Counted from the stretch's first letter, positions 34,282-46,716 are shown. The stretch: DNA of 64,000 nucleotides from Arachis hypogaea (GCF_003086295.3 NC_092051.1:74463772-74527771), one strand, 5' to 3'. Made by a program: numbers and translations. Notes: generated by a model from the sequence alone, not told the origin.

Positions 34282-34313
34282 ACCTCCCCACACTTAAGGC
34301 TTTGCACCATCCT
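34282..34313 (-). promoter_or_regulatory. F1 internal PPT copy with GCACC hairpin
   Basis: TAAGTGTGGGGAGGT on the minus strand at 34282-34296, overlapping the stop of the extra ORF. Just upstream GCACC-GAGGAT-GGTGC can form a small stem. Same pair as in G and E3. Confidence 0.75.
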
Positions 34314-35547
34314 CGGTGCCATTTGTCAGGAACAGGGGTGGGCTGGTAGTAGTATCTCCACAGTCGGGACCATCATGGCTCCCTGTGCTGGTAAAAGAAG
34401 TGGAGTCCGGGGTGTCGGAGTCCTTGAATTTTCCCATGATCAGCTCCTTGAGGTATGTGAATCGGCGCTTGTTACGGCGCTCTCTCAGCTTAGCTTTCTG
34501 TTCATGCCGATCCAACTTTTCAAGTATCTGCTGGAGCAGTTGGGCTGTTGTCGGTGCTTGTGGTACGGAAGAAGGAATATCTTCAACCGGTGCAGTAGGA
34601 AGGCTTGTAGTGGCTACTGGAGGTCTGAGGTATTTCCTGTTAGGGACATACTGATCATCCCATGGAAGCATGGCTTTGGTGTCTCCAGCTTTATAGGAAA
34701 CTCCGGCTGCTGAGACAAGAACTGAGACTAAGGCGAGAAAAGGTAAGTTGCCCGCAATCTGTACGTGTCCCATGGCATTCCGGATATGTCTTGATAGATT
34801 CAGAGGTTGGTCTGTAAGGATGCACCATAGTAGAACAGCCATGTCTGCAGTGAAGGAGGACTCGTGAGTGCTCGGAAAGACGTAATGGGACATGATCTGT
34901 GCCCAAACGCGAGCCTCCAAGGTAAGTGCTGAAGCCAATATACCCTTAGGGTGGGTACGATGGTATCCGTGGATCCAACGGCTGCCAGGTAGTGCGATAA
35001 CTCTAAGAACAGCTTCCCAATCAAATTGGTACATCTGGCACTTGAGTGCGGCTTCTTGAAAGGCGTCCAATCCTTCTGGAATAGGGGGAATACTCAAAGC
35101 TTGTTGAATAGCCTCTTCTGTAATGGGGACTTGCTTCTGACGGACATAGACAGACTGCAGGGTAGGCAGGTGGAAGTTAGAGTAGAACTCGACTACCCAA
35201 GAAAGATTGACCTGCTTCTGTTGTCTCTGTAGGAAACTCTATTGTCTTCGTTCAATTTGCGGCTCAACAAAAGTGGCAATATTGGGCGAGAGGATAAGAA
35301 GGTGTTCGTTGTTGTAACTGCTTTCAGCTAGAATAGGGAACATCTGCTCACAGTAGCGATTTGGAAATCATGCAGTGTCCTTTGCTGGAAAGGCTTTCTC
35401 CTTTTCATCAACCTTGATGATCCTCTTAACTCTCTTTGTTGAGGGCTTGACTGCAGTTGAAGAAGGCTCTGCCACTAACGCTCATTTAGTTCCTCTTCTT
35501 GCTGGGGGTTTGGGAGTAGCTTTCTCTTTTCCTTTCCTGGTGGCCAT
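34294..35547 (-). pseudogene. F1 'putative plant transposon protein' ORF, three in-frame stops
   Basis: From ATG at 35547 (MATRKGKEKATPKPPARRG) one frame of about 418 codons. The basic start may act as a nuclear signal. The conserved block has VNLSWVVEFYSNFHLPTL, IHGYHRTHPKGIL, LTLEARVWAQIMSHYVFPS and LLWCILTDQPLNL. A Pro/Thr-rich linker follows, then a coiled-coil-like LLQQILEKLDRHEQKAKLRER, ending TNGTEDGAKP. In-frame stops at about 35484, 35364 and 35251. The type is that of Athila-like elements between integrase and 3' LTR. Function unknown: env-like placement, but no signal peptide or transmembrane segment is seen. Confidence 0.78.
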
Positions 35548-36334
35548 CCTGAAAATGAGAAGAGAAACGAAATTAAATTTAAAGAGATATATAGCAATGA
35601 AGAGAACGGAAAAGGATGGTTATAAATGCACATTAAAAGATAAATGATGTGAACACATGCTCATGAGTAGATGTGAAAAATCATTAATAGAAAATAGCAA
35701 GTGCATATAACGACAAGTGAATGCAAGGTGTGTATTGGCATGCCGGAAAAGGGCATGAGTAGCATAGACCAAGCAATACTTTGTAACAAACCATCACATT
35801 TGTATTGACAATTAAATTCAATTAATACAATAGTAAAGGGAATTTGTGAAAAGCAAGCATTGAATAGTAGAACAACATAGAGAAGTGCATAATGCTATAT
35901 GGGCTTTTTCACAAACACATAGCATGCATGGTGAATAATAAGGTATAGAAAATATGAAGGTGAACATGCAAGCAATCCCTTAAATAGAATAATAATAATT
36001 GTCAAACAATTTGCAATAATTCACAAGCATATAATGAGGAATAATGACTCAAATAAATTTCTAACACCATGTAAAAAGGAAAAGAAAAAAAGAAAGAAAA
36101 TAAGAATAATGAAAGAAGAAAGAAAAGAAAATAACATATAAGAGAAGAAGAATGGTAGAAAAGAAAAGGGTGAAAAAGAAAATAAAACCTTGTTAATGGA
36201 GGTGAGGGAGAGAGAGAGTGAAAAGTGAGATAGAAGGGAGAAGGGGGAAGGAAGAAGTAAGGAGGGAAGTGAAAAATCAGGATTAGAGAGGAAAAAGATA
36301 AGATATTTTGGCGATCTAGGTTGAGCTGTGTGGC
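35548..36334 (-). other. F1 spacer with GA-rich tract
   Basis: Noncoding between the CGCG array and the extra ORF. 36060-36300 is purine-rich on the plus strand (AGAAAAGAAA, GAGGGAGAGAG). The reverse-strand ORF is low-complexity Phe/Leu/Ser. Confidence 0.6.
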
Positions 36335-36825
36335 GCAAGCGACGCGGCCGCGTGGGCCACGCGTTCGCGTAAATGCGCTTCAAGTAAGGTGACGCGAGTG
36401 CAGCCTCATGCCAGCACAACTCTCTGTTCAAAATAATTCATATGCCAAAATTGGGTGACGCGATCGCGTGGGGAATGCGATCGCGTGAGTGGGCTTCGGA
36501 AAAGGGGTCACGTGGACGCGTCATCGACGCGATCGCGTGATAGGGATTGTGCGTCTAGCACCAATCCAGCACCACTCTCGCACAATATTTTGTTGTGCAC
36601 CCTTTTTACGTCGAAAAGTAGGGCACGCGGCCGCGTGGGTCACGCGGTCGCGTGGGAGGCCATTTTTCCCAAGCGACGCGGATGCGTCATCGACGCGATC
36701 GCGTGGGACAAGTCGTGCCATTGGCACGCCTCCAGCCATGCTTCAGTGTGACTCTCTGTTCAGTTTTATTTTTCTCCCCTCTCCATGCGACGCGGACGCG
36801 TCGCTGATGCGGTCACGTGGCGTGG
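36335..36825. repeat. CGCG-word array in F1 internal region
   Basis: About twelve GACGCGATCGCGTG / CACGCGGTCGCGTG-type words, in pairs separated by GCACCACTCT...TGTTGTGCACCC-like spacers, just 3' of the integrase. Same family word as in the F1 LTR. Confidence 0.9.
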
Positions 36826-36992
36826 CATTTTTTTTTTAAATAGGCAGATGTAAATGCACGAAATGCACTGATAAAGAGAAGAGTTATTGAATAGGAAAAA
36901 CTAAAAATAAAGAGAAGAACGAACATACCATGGTGGGTTGTCTCCCACCTAGCACTTTGCTTTAACGTCCGTAGGTTGGACGCTCCACTAGC

Positions 36993-38290
36993 TCAATCTT
37001 CTACTATGTGGGGATCTTCCAAGAGGAAGATCTCAAGTTCCTTGTTTCTCTGCATCTTCTCGCCATGGTATAGCTTCAGGCGTTTCCATTAACTTTAATA
37101 AATTCAGATCTTAAAGGATGGCTTAGATGATAAACTCCGTACGGTTCGGCCTTTTCTACTCTGTATGGACCTTCCCATCTTGATCTCAACTTGCCTGGCA
37201 TGAGCCGCAGTCGAGATTTTTAAAGGAGGACTAAATCCCCAGGTTGAAACTCTTTCTTCTTGATATTCTGATCATGAACAGCCTTCATTTTCTCCTTGTA
37301 TATTCTTGAATTCTCATAAGCTTCTAGGCGAAGGCTTTCCAGTTCCTGCAGTTGCAACTTCCTTTCAGCTCTGGCTTTTTCCATTCCCATGTTGCACTCC
37401 TTGACTGCCCAAAAGGCTTTGTGCTCCACTTCAACAGGTAGATGGCAAGCTTTTCCATAAACTAAGCGGAAAGGACTCATCCCAATGGGTGTCTTGTATG
37501 CTGTTCTATATGCCCAGAGAGCATCTTGTAGCCTGGTGCTCTAGTCTTTTCTATGAGGTTTGACTATCTTCTGCAAGATACGCTTTATCTCTCTGTTTGA
37601 CACCTCGGCTTGCCCATTGGTCTGAGGGTGGTATGCTGTTGCAACCTTATGAATTATCCCATGCTTCGTCATTAATCCTGTTAGTCTCCTGTTACAAAAA
37701 TTGGTGCCTTGATCGCTCACGATTGCACGTGGTGATCCAAAGTGACAAATAATGTGGTTTCTCACAAAGAAAACAACAGTGTTAGCATCTTCAGTGCGGG
37801 TAGGAATTGCTTCCACCCATTCAGAAACATAATCCACAGCTAACAATATATAAACATATCCATTAAAATTTGGAAATGGACCCATGAAGTCAATGCCCCA
37901 AACATCAAAAATTTCACAGAAAAGCATAATTTGTTGAGGCATCTCATCCCTCCTGGATATATTACCAAATTTTTGGCATGGGAGACAAGATTTACAAAAC
38001 TCAACAGCATCTCTAAAAAGAGTAGGCCACCAGAATCCACAGTCTAGGATCTTCCTAGCTGTTCTTTGAGGGCCAAAGTGTCCTCCACTCTCGGATGAGT
38101 GACAGGCCTCTAAAATGGACTGGAATTCTGATTGAGGCACACAACGTCTAATTACCTGGTCAGCACCACATCTCCATAAATATGGGTCATCCCATATATA
38201 ATATTTAGACTCGCTTTTCAGCTTGTCTCTTTGATGCTTAGAAAAATTTGGGGGAAATGTGCGGCTAACTAAATAATTAGCTAAAGGTGC
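36993..38290 (-). pseudogene. F1 integrase
   Basis: On the minus strand: HHCC zinc finger ([12 protein letters not shown], then CKSCLPCQ), catalytic Asp in [10 protein letters not shown], second Asp in IVSDQGTNF, Glu in AEVSNREIKRIL, then [34 protein letters not shown] and the C-terminal FQPGDLVLL. Integrase would insert the cDNA, giving the 5-bp duplications seen here. Breaks: TAG at about 37540 where J has Trp, TAA near 37217, and a frame change before the terminal TGA at 36993-36995. Confidence 0.88.
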
Positions 38291-39842
38291 GTACCAGGGG
38301 GCTACCTCAGATACTGCTTACAGGTTATCAAAAGGAAAATTATCATCTATAGGAGTCGAATCATCCTTAATGTGCTCATGGTGACTCAAGTGGTCTGCCA
38401 CTAAATTCTGGTTACCACTCCTATCCTTAATTTCTAAATCAAATTCTTGTAATAGCAGTATCCAACATATAAGCCTTGGTTTGGACTCCTTTTTAGCTAA
38501 TAGATACTTTAAAGCTGCATGGTCCGAATATACTACTACTTTAGTACCAAGTAAATAAGCTCAGAATTTATCCAGAGCAAAAATAATAGCAAGAAGCTCT
38601 TTCTCAGTAGTAGTATAATTGGACTGGGCAGTGTCTAAAGTCTTAGACGCATAAGCAATAACAAAAGGATCCTTACCTTCATGCTGAGCCAGCGCTGCTC
38701 CTACTGCATGGTTAGAAGCATCGCACATGATTTCAAATGGCTGGCTCCAGTCTGGTCCTCTCACAATTGGAGCTTGAGTCAGAGCGGTCTTCAGTTTATC
38801 AAACGCATCTTTACAATCCTCACTGAACTCGAACTCTATATCCTTCTGTAGTAATCTGGATAAGGGAAGTGCTACCTTGCTAAAGTCCTTAATAAATCTC
38901 CTGTAAAAACCTGCATGGCCAAGGAACGAACGGACTTCCCTCACAGAAGAGGGGTAAGGTAAACTAGAAATAACATTCACCTTTGTTGGGTCTAGAGAAA
39001 TGCCAGTATTAGATACCACATGTCCTAATACAATCCCTTGTTTTACCATAAAGTGACATTTTTCAAAATTTAATACAAGGTTTGTATTGACACATCTATC
39101 CAATACTCTAGATAATCCATCTAAGCAAAGGCTAAAAGAATCACCATAAACACTAAAATCATCCATGAAAACTTCCATACAGTCCTCAATAAGATCAGAG
39201 AAAAGACTCATCATACACCTTTGGAAAGTAGCTGGTGCATTGCACAAGCCAAAGGGCATTCTTTTGTAAGCATAAGTTCCAAAAGGACATGTAAATGTGG
39301 TCTTTTCTTGATCCTCAGGAGCTATATGAATCTGGAAATAACCTGTGTAACCATCTAAAAAGTAATAATGTGATTTACCTGACAGGCGATCCAGCATTTG
39401 ATCAATAAATGGAAGTGGGTAGTGATCCTTACGGGTGGCTTGGTTGAGACGCCTGTAATCAATGCAGACTCTCCAAGCATTCTGAACTCTAGTTGCTATG
39501 AGCTCTCCATGCTCATTCTTCACTGTAGTGATTCCAGACTTCTTGGGCACCACTTGTACTGGGCTGACCCATTCGCTGTCTGAAATGGGATAGATGATCC
39601 CTGCTTCCAATAGTCTGGTCACTTCCTTTTTGACAACTTCCAGGATATTGGGATTCAATCTTCTTTGGGGTTGGCGGACAGGTCTTGCTCCCTCTTCTAG
39701 AAAAATTCTGTGCTCACATACTTGAGAGTTGATTCCTACTATGTCTGCCAAACTCCACCCAATTGCCTTCTTATGCCTCCTTAGCACATCAAGTAACTCC
39801 TCTTCTTGTTGAGAAGTAAGTTCCCTTACAATGATGACTGGA
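38291..39842 (-). pseudogene. F1 reverse transcriptase and RNase H
   Basis: 408 codons are open at 38561-39787. RT blocks: RPQRRLNPNILEVVKKEV, CIDYRRLNQATRKDHYPLPF, FTCPFGTYAYKRMPFGLCN and the catalytic FMDDFSVYG at about 39149-39175, then VREVRSFLGHAGFYRRF. RNase H starts at [16 protein letters not shown] with its catalytic Asp, the Glu is in TEKELLAI, and the DHAALKYL block follows. In-frame stops: about 39850 (TAG), 38560 (TGA where J has Arg) and about 38320 (TAA where J has Gln). Confidence 0.9.
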
Positions 39843-41145
39843 AACCTCTACTCATCTTCAAGATAAGCATATTTGAGATGCAGAGGAAGGGGTTTCAATT
39901 CTATCTTCTAATCGTGGGTAGGCTCTGGATTATCTGGGGCTTGTAAAAATGGCGAAGTGCCCTCATTGTCAGTTAAAATGGTTCCCACACTTGGACCTTG
40001 TCCAGTGTGCCTTTCTTCAAACTCTTCCTTGTGAACTTCAGCTACACTTTCATCTATGACATCACACTGGAAGATAGAATGATCTTTTGGAGGATTGTTT
40101 ATGACTCCATTCAGATTGAAAATTACTATGCGGGCATCTATTTCAAAAGAGTATGTTCCTGAAAAAGCATCCAATTTGAATTTTGATGTCTTCAGGAATG
40201 GTCTTCCAAGTAGGATTGATGATGGCTTATCTGAGTCATTATGGGGCATCTCCAAAATATAAAAATCAGTGGACAAAGGCATTATACTAACACATGCTCC
40301 TAAATCACACATGCAATCATAAATTACTACACCACCAATAGTACAACTAACTATACAAGGACCTGGATCACTACATTTTTCAGGTAATCCTCCCATTAAA
40401 GCATATATAGAACTACCTAAAGGAATAGTTTCTAATTCATTAATTTTGTCTTTATGTATACATAATTCTTTTAGAAACTTTGCATATTTAGGTACCTGTT
40501 GAATGACATCAAAAAGAGGAACAGTTACCTCAACCTTTTTGAATATTTCTACCATTTTGGGATCAGGTTACAGCTGCTTCCTGGGCTTCCTTGCAAGTTG
40601 TGGAAATGGAATAGGAGTAGTGTTTTCTGCAGTGTCTGCACCCTTTTTTGCTTCCTCCTGTGGTTGGGCTGCTTCTTCTTTAGCTATGTCCTGTGCGTCC
40701 TCTTCCTCTTCAACATCTTCTATTTCTACTATCTCTTCAGCTGAGGCGTGTTCTAGTGAGCTTGGCTCTTCCTGAGTCCACTCCTGCAGTGTGGCTCCAG
40801 ACCTTAGGGTGATGGCATTAATGCCTCCCTTTGGATTAATGGTTGAGAGGGGATTCCAGTGGAGCTTGAAAGTTGGTTACTGGAAATCTGCATTGATCCA
40901 ATCTGTGAAACAAGAGCTTGCAAAGTAGCGGTCAAATCATTCAGACTGGCATTAATGGTATTTTCCATAGACTGTTGCCTCCGCTCAATAGATTGCAGTA
41001 ACTCATCATTAGGAGATGAAGAAGAATGAGTAAATTGAGAGGTCTGCTGTTGGTTGTTCTGTGGTCCTTGGGATTGCCTCAGGTGAGGTGCTCTGTAGGG
41101 TTGGTTCTGCTGCCTGTTGTTGTTACTATTCCACCTCTGATTTCC
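39843..41145 (-). pseudogene. F1 gag-protease linker and protease
   Basis: Minus strand. The linker contains NPKGGINAITLRSG. A 4-base loss near 40845 (relative to J) shifts the frame. The open part 39908-40555 has VPKYAKFLKELCIHKDK, CTIGGVVIYDCMCDLGACVS (active-site DLGA near 40290) and SSILLGRPFLKTSKFKLDA. An in-frame deletion of about 44 codons relative to J removes the segment after VSIMPLS, so the protease fold would be broken. Stops near 40567 and 39909. Confidence 0.85.
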
Positions 41146-42351
41146 TTAATTATCTCTGCCTCCTCTATTATTGTTGTCCCTCCAATTCTGGTTAGAATTG
41201 TCCTGCCATCCATGGTTATTATTTCCACTGTGATTGTACCCTTGGTTGGGGCGGTCATAGAAATTATGAGTGGATGCCACCATGTTGTCTTCTTGTTGGA
41301 GTTGTGGGCATTCATCAGTGTAATGGCTATAATCAGCACAGATTCCACAAATTCTCTGCGGGACTAATTGTTGGTTTTGCTGTGGCGAAGGCGGTGGAGC
41401 TTGCTGAACTTGTTGTTGATTCAATTGCATCTGCTTCAGCAAGTTGGTCATTTCACAGATACTCTGAGTTAGAGGAGCAGTCTCTCTGCTAGAGGATACT
41501 TCAGCAACGGCTTTTGAACGGCCTTGCTTCTGTCTGTGGTTCCTAGTTGATTCAGTCAAGTCGCTGATCAATTGCCAAGCCTCATCAGTGGTCTTGTAGT
41601 TCTTCATAGACCCATTGCTAGCACTTTCCAATGTGGTCTTATCTTGGGGCCTCATGCCCTGTGTGATATAGCTAAGTAACACTATCTTGTCAATCATGTG
41701 GTGGGGGCATACTTCCAGAATATTATTAAAGCGCTCCCAGTATTCAAAAAGAGTCTCATTATCATCTTGAACGATCGTGGAAATGTCTTTCCTTAGTTTA
41801 TCAGTAACTTCAGATGGAAAGAATTTCTCCAAAAACTCTTTTCTGAGTGTATCCCAGTTGGATACATTTGCTAGAGGTTGAGTGTAGTACCACTCCCTTG
41901 CTTTTCCCTCTAGAGAAAACGGAAAAGCTTTCAGCAGAATTGAAGTTTCATCCGTACCATCTCGCTTGATAGTAGAACAGGCTGCCTAGAAATATCTCAG
42001 GTGCTTGATAGGCTCTTGAGCAGTTAAGCCATGAAACTTGGGCATCAAATTAAGTAGTGCGGTCTTTATTTCGAAATCTGTAGCCACTGTTGGGTGATGC
42101 GCTTGAAACGGTTGCATTGTAAAATCAGGAGCTCCTTCCTCCTGGATAGTAACTCTTCTGGCTGCCGCCATGTTACCTATGCGTAAATCAACCGAATCAG
42201 TAGAACGGGGGCTGGTTTCTTCCTCGAGTTCACTTTCAGATCCGCCCTCAGAGCGGACTAACCGACGCTGATCTCGTCTTATTCGTGAAATAGTCCTTTC
42301 AATTTCAGGATCGAATATTAGCAAGCGCGGATCAGGAAGTGAACGCGTCAT
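41146..42351 (-). pseudogene. gag: F1 gag
   Basis: Starts MTRSLPDPRLLIFDPEIER at 42351. Gag domain from KFHGLTAQEPIKHL through YTQPLANV and FEYWERFNNILEVCPHHM. CCHC zinc knuckle C-X2-C-X4-H-X4-C intact in CGICADYSHYTDEC (about 41305-41350). Asn/Gly/Trp-rich tail NNNHGWQDNSNQNWRDN. One in-frame TAG near 41986 where J has Gln, and TAA near 41146. Product: RNA-binding particle protein. Confidence 0.88.
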
Positions 42352-42443
42352 TTGACGAAAGAAACATGCAGCTCATAGTAGTAAAATAAAATAAAATGCA
42401 AATAAATAAATTCTAATTAATAACTTTAGCACTCTATTGCAAC

Positions 42444-42461
42444 TCCCCGGCAATGGTGCCA
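42444..42461 (-). promoter_or_regulatory. F1 primer-binding site
   Basis: TGGCACCATTGCCGGGGA on the minus strand, two G-to-A type mismatches to the tRNA-Asp complement, five bases from the LTR end. Confidence 0.9.
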
Positions 42462-42466
42462 AAAAT

Positions 42467-43544
42467 TGATGGGGTGCAGAAATTGGCAAATTAAAAATTG
42501 TTAAAATATTCATGTTGCAAGTATAGTTCTTAACTTGCCAAAAATCCACTCATCAATTTAGAAAGGTGTCACAGAAAATTAAAATTTAAATTACTGGGAG
42601 TATGAATCCCAGGTCGTCTCCCAACGAGTTACAGAAAGGTATGCTATTTTATTAACTAGAAGTTTTCAAAGGAGTGAGTTGAGTAAACAGGAAATTTAAA
42701 TTGATGAAATTAAATAATATAAATAAAATCCTTGAGTGGGAGTTGATTAGTTGGAATTTCTATTATTGTTGGAATGCTTTCAAGATTAATTGATAATTAA
42801 TGGTTTTTCTGTTTAGTTATCCTTTACTAGGTAAAGGAAAGTCAAACAAGTTGGAATACAACGTCTATTCACGAGTTGCAACCCACTTAGTTCAAAGGGA
42901 TTGGTGTTGGTGACAAGAGAGCAATCCAACAGTTAACCCAATTATGATTTCTCTTTCAATCCTTCCAACTCAAGAGTTCCTTTCAATCAACTCCCCATCA
43001 AGTGAGGAAACTAGTCGCTCATTGTAAATAATAAATCCATAACATATGAAAGGGAATTAAAAGAAGACATGATAAATAGAATTTAAATTGATTAATTAGA
43101 AAATAAAAGTAATCTTTGTATTAAATAAGCATAAAAGTATCCCAATGGTGAAATTAAACAAAGCAAAGGACATGGAAAAATAGTACCCAGTAAAGAAAAC
43201 GAATTAGAATGACGGAGTCTTGATGAGGTAATAACTCTTCTCAGTGTTCCAATGCAAAGAGCAAGTAAAAATTAAAATCCTAAAACTATGAATGTCTAGA
43301 GAAAAAACCTAGAGGTGGAGTAAAACTAGATCTGAAAACTAAAACTGTGTAGAATGTATGTTGTGCTTTGTTTCTGCATGTTCTCTGGCTCTAGTCTGCT
43401 ATTCTGGGCCAAAAACTGGGTCAAAATACGGCCCGGCATTGCCCCAGCGATTCTACGAATTGTGCAGATCGCGCATGTCACGCGATCACGTCGCTCATGC
43501 GGACGCGTCATTCGCGTTTTCGCTTTACCACGCGGGCGCGGCAT
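42467..43544 (-). repeat. F1 5' LTR, PBS-side part
   Basis: Begins TGATGGGG beside the PBS and runs to GGCAT, where G is inserted inside the CGCG array. The other part is 51169-51585. Confidence 0.92.
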
Positions 43545-44963
43545 TGACGTCGAGATTTTTTTACCAGTAAAGAGATTCATAGAAACAGTCGCGTTGTAGA
43601 TATAGTCTCTAAACTAACAAAAATCCCTTCGTACAAACATTTTAGATGTCACAAGTAACAAACCCTTTAAAATTGATAACCGAGTATTTTAAACCTCGGG
43701 TCGTCTTCTCAAGGAATTGCAGGGAAGTATGTTCTTTTTATTGGTTATGAAGATTGTAAATTGGGGGTTTTTGGAAGTTTGGGCAATGCGCACAGGTATA
43801 TTTTCGAGCAATAAAAATAAATAAATAACTGTAAAATAAACTCTTGGCAAGGTATGAGAACCGGAAATCCTGTCCTTGTTATCCTTATCAGATGTGATGA
43901 GAATTGGATTTTAATCCCACTTAGTTAAGTCAAGTGGACTAATTAGCTTGATCCTTAAGTCCTAGTCAACTCCTGTAGAGAGACTATTGTTAGAGCAATC
44001 CTAGCTAAAGCAAAATCTGCCAATTTCAACCATTCCTGAGTTTGACAACTCAAGTGTTACCAATTATTTAACCAAAGCCAAAAAGGAGAAAAATATCTAA
44101 ATTAAATTAAAAGCATCAACATAAGCGAAGCAATCTTAAATCTGAAAATACCTCAAATAATATTAATTAAGAAAATCATAACATGAATGTAGCATAAGCC
44201 AAATAGGCAATATAACTAATATAAGCATTAAAGTATCTGAACGTAAGAGATAAATATAAAGTAAAAGAACGTTGAACCTGGGATTGAGAGTCACTCCTAA
44301 AACTAAGAGAAATCCTAAATCCTAATCCTAAGAGAGAGGAGAGAACCTCTCTCTCTAAAAACTACATCTACTCCTAAAATTGTGAGAATGAGAGCCTCCT
44401 CATGAATGGATGCAGTCTCCCACTTTATAGCCTCTAATCTGTGTTTTCTGGGCTGCAAACTGGGTCAAAAACAGTCCAGAATTCGCTGGATTCAAATTTT
44501 GCCACGCTGGATTTCCGTCACTGCGACGCGACCGCATGGATCACGCGGTCTTGTCGCCTAGCGAGGGGAACTAGTTAGCTTTCCAACGCAACTAGAACCG
44601 CGTCGTTTGGACCTCTGTAGCTAAAGTTATAGCCGTTTGAGTGTAGAGAGGTCAGGCTGGACAGCTTAGCAATTTCTCCAACTTCTTGCATTCCTTCCAC
44701 TTTTGCATGCTTCCTTTCCATCCTCCAAGCCATTCCTGCCTTATAATATCTGAAAACACTTAACACACATATCAAGGCATCTAATGGTAATAAGAGAGGA
44801 TTAATAATAAGCAAATATAAGATCAAAGAAACATGTTTTCAATCAAAGCACATAATTAGGAAGGCAAATGTAAAACCATGCAAATAGTATGAATAAGTGG
44901 ATAAAGAGTAGATAAAAATCACTCAATTGAGCACAAGATAAACCATAAAATAGTGGTTTATCA
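43545..44963 (-). repeat. G 3' LTR (1,419 bp)
   Basis: Plus-strand TGACGTCGAG...GTTTATCA. TATA candidate CTATAAAGTGG (minus, about 44419-44429). Lacks about 35 bases near 44570 that the 5' LTR has, with a small sequence scar there. Confidence 0.92.
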
Positions 44964-44978
44964 ACCTCCCCACACTTA
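44964..44978 (-). promoter_or_regulatory. G polypurine tract
   Basis: TAAGTGTGGGGAGGT on the minus strand abutting the 3' LTR. Confidence 0.88.
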
Positions 44979-46483
44979 AACATTAGCATGTCCTCATGCT
45001 AAGCTCAAGAGAAACTATAAAGATGAAGAGGAATCGTAGAATGTATGAAATGCAACCTATCTATATGAATGCAACTATATGCAAAATGTTTCTACCTACT
45101 TGGTTAAAAGTGAATAAGCTCTTCAAGACAAATATAAACCAGAATTCACTAATTCAAATCATACAATAAAAGCAAATAAACTTGTAAGAAAATAGCTCAT
45201 GAAAGCAGGGAACATAGAATTTAAGCGTTGAACCCTCACTGGAAGTGTATATCACTCTAATCTCTTAAGTGTATAGGGTAATTCACTCTACTCTTCTCTA
45301 GTCATGCTTTCTAAACCTTTTTCTTCATCTAACCAATCAACAAATATTTAATGTACTAATGCAAACATCATGAGGTCTTTTCAAGGTTGTAATGGGGCTG
45401 AGGTAAAGGTAAGGATATATGTATGGCCAAGTGAGCTATAATATGAATCTTCAATTAACCTAAGCTCTCACCTAATATACATATACTCTATATAACTTTA
45501 AAATCATACCTAGCTACCCATAATTCTCACTTTTGTATAATTCCCATACTCATGTACTAAATTCTCTTTAATTTTTATCACGTGTGCATTGATTTTTCAT
45601 TAACTTAACATTGGGGTAATTTTGTCCCCTTATTTATTTGTTTATTTATTGAATATTTTTTTTCTTTTTCTTTTTCTTTTTTTTTTCTTTCTTTCTCTTT
45701 TTTTTTTCTTTTTTTTTGAATCATAAAAGCAAACATAACTTATCAATGCACATGGATTTTCCATTATTTTTCTATTTTGATTTTTCATGAGTAGGTTCCC
45801 AAATTCCCAATATTCAAATAAATTAGAAACATGATACATTCCCTTATTAACCCATGTTCCCACAGTTTCCCCATACTTAATTATTACACAATCCCTATCT
45901 TAAGCTAACCAAAGATTCAATTGGGATATTTAATTATTTTTCTGCTTAAGGCTAGTGATGTGGTAAAGTATAGAATAAATGGGGATTAAAGGCTCAAAGT
46001 GGCTGACAAGGGTGATTTAAAGGGTAGGCTTATTTGGGATAAGTGAGCTAAAATTAAACAATGGCCTCAATCATATGCAAGCATGTAAATACACTAAATA
46101 ATAGACATATAGATTGGAACAAAATATAGATTACAATCATAGAGAAGGAAACACACAGGAATAAAAATTTATGGTTAAAAAATGTAACCATGTAAATAAG
46201 CTCAAAATCTCACAGGTTGTGCGTTCTTTGGCTCAAAAAACCATGTTCCAAATACAACTTCAAACAAATTTACACATAAAATTTTTTTTATTTATTTAAA
46301 TTAGTGAAATATTTCAAAAATAGGATCTTAAGAAGAAACTTATTATTTTAACCAAGTAGTAACTAAATGCAAAAATCAAATAAACATGCAATTAAACATG
46401 CAAATGCAACAACTAATTTAATAAAGAAAATTTAAACATTGGTGTTGACACAGAAAAGTACTAACCCATCGAGATCGGTATCG
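44979..46483 (-). other. G 3' untranslated region
   Basis: Noncoding, colinear with that of F1. A T/C-rich run of about 70 bases at 45648-45717 replaces the (ATT)n of F1. Confidence 0.7.
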
Positions 46484-46638
46484 ACCTCCCCACACTTAAA
46501 GATTGCACCGTCCTCGGTGCATACTAAGATGTGCAGGTGGATGGGTTGTGCCAATTGATGCTTTTCTTCAAGGATTGTGCAGATGGACTTGTTTGTCTCC
46601 CCATGCAAACGTCTTCCGGTTCTCTTCCGGGTGGCCAT
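46432..46638 (-). pseudogene. G remnant of the extra ORF
   Basis: From the ATG giving MATRKRTGRRLHGETNKS (about 46638) about 68 codons remain open, with CTEDGAIFKCGEVDTD at the end. The first residues match the F1 ORF start and CTEDGA its end, so the whole central plant-transposon domain is deleted while both ends stay. The internal PPT lies inside the frame. Confidence 0.6.
46484..46517 (-). promoter_or_regulatory. G internal PPT copy with TGCACC hairpin
   Basis: TAAGTGTGGGGAGGT (minus, 46484-46498), preceded by TGCACC-GAGGAC-GGTGCA. The stem is kept although the loop differs by one base from F1 and E3. Confidence 0.75.
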
Positions 46639-46716
46639 CCTGAAAGAAAAAGGGAAGAAGAGTAACCCAGAAATAAAGATAGGAAAATAAATACAGTATG
46701 GGTAGGTTAATGCCAA

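Noticed and set aside
36455..36839. ORFs of about 100 codons in the F1 CGCG array
   Set aside because: Arg/Ser/Cys-rich translation of the repeat, open in several frames.
41026..41367. Plus-strand ORF opposite F1 gag
   Set aside because: Shadow of the Asn/Gly-rich gag tail on the other strand.
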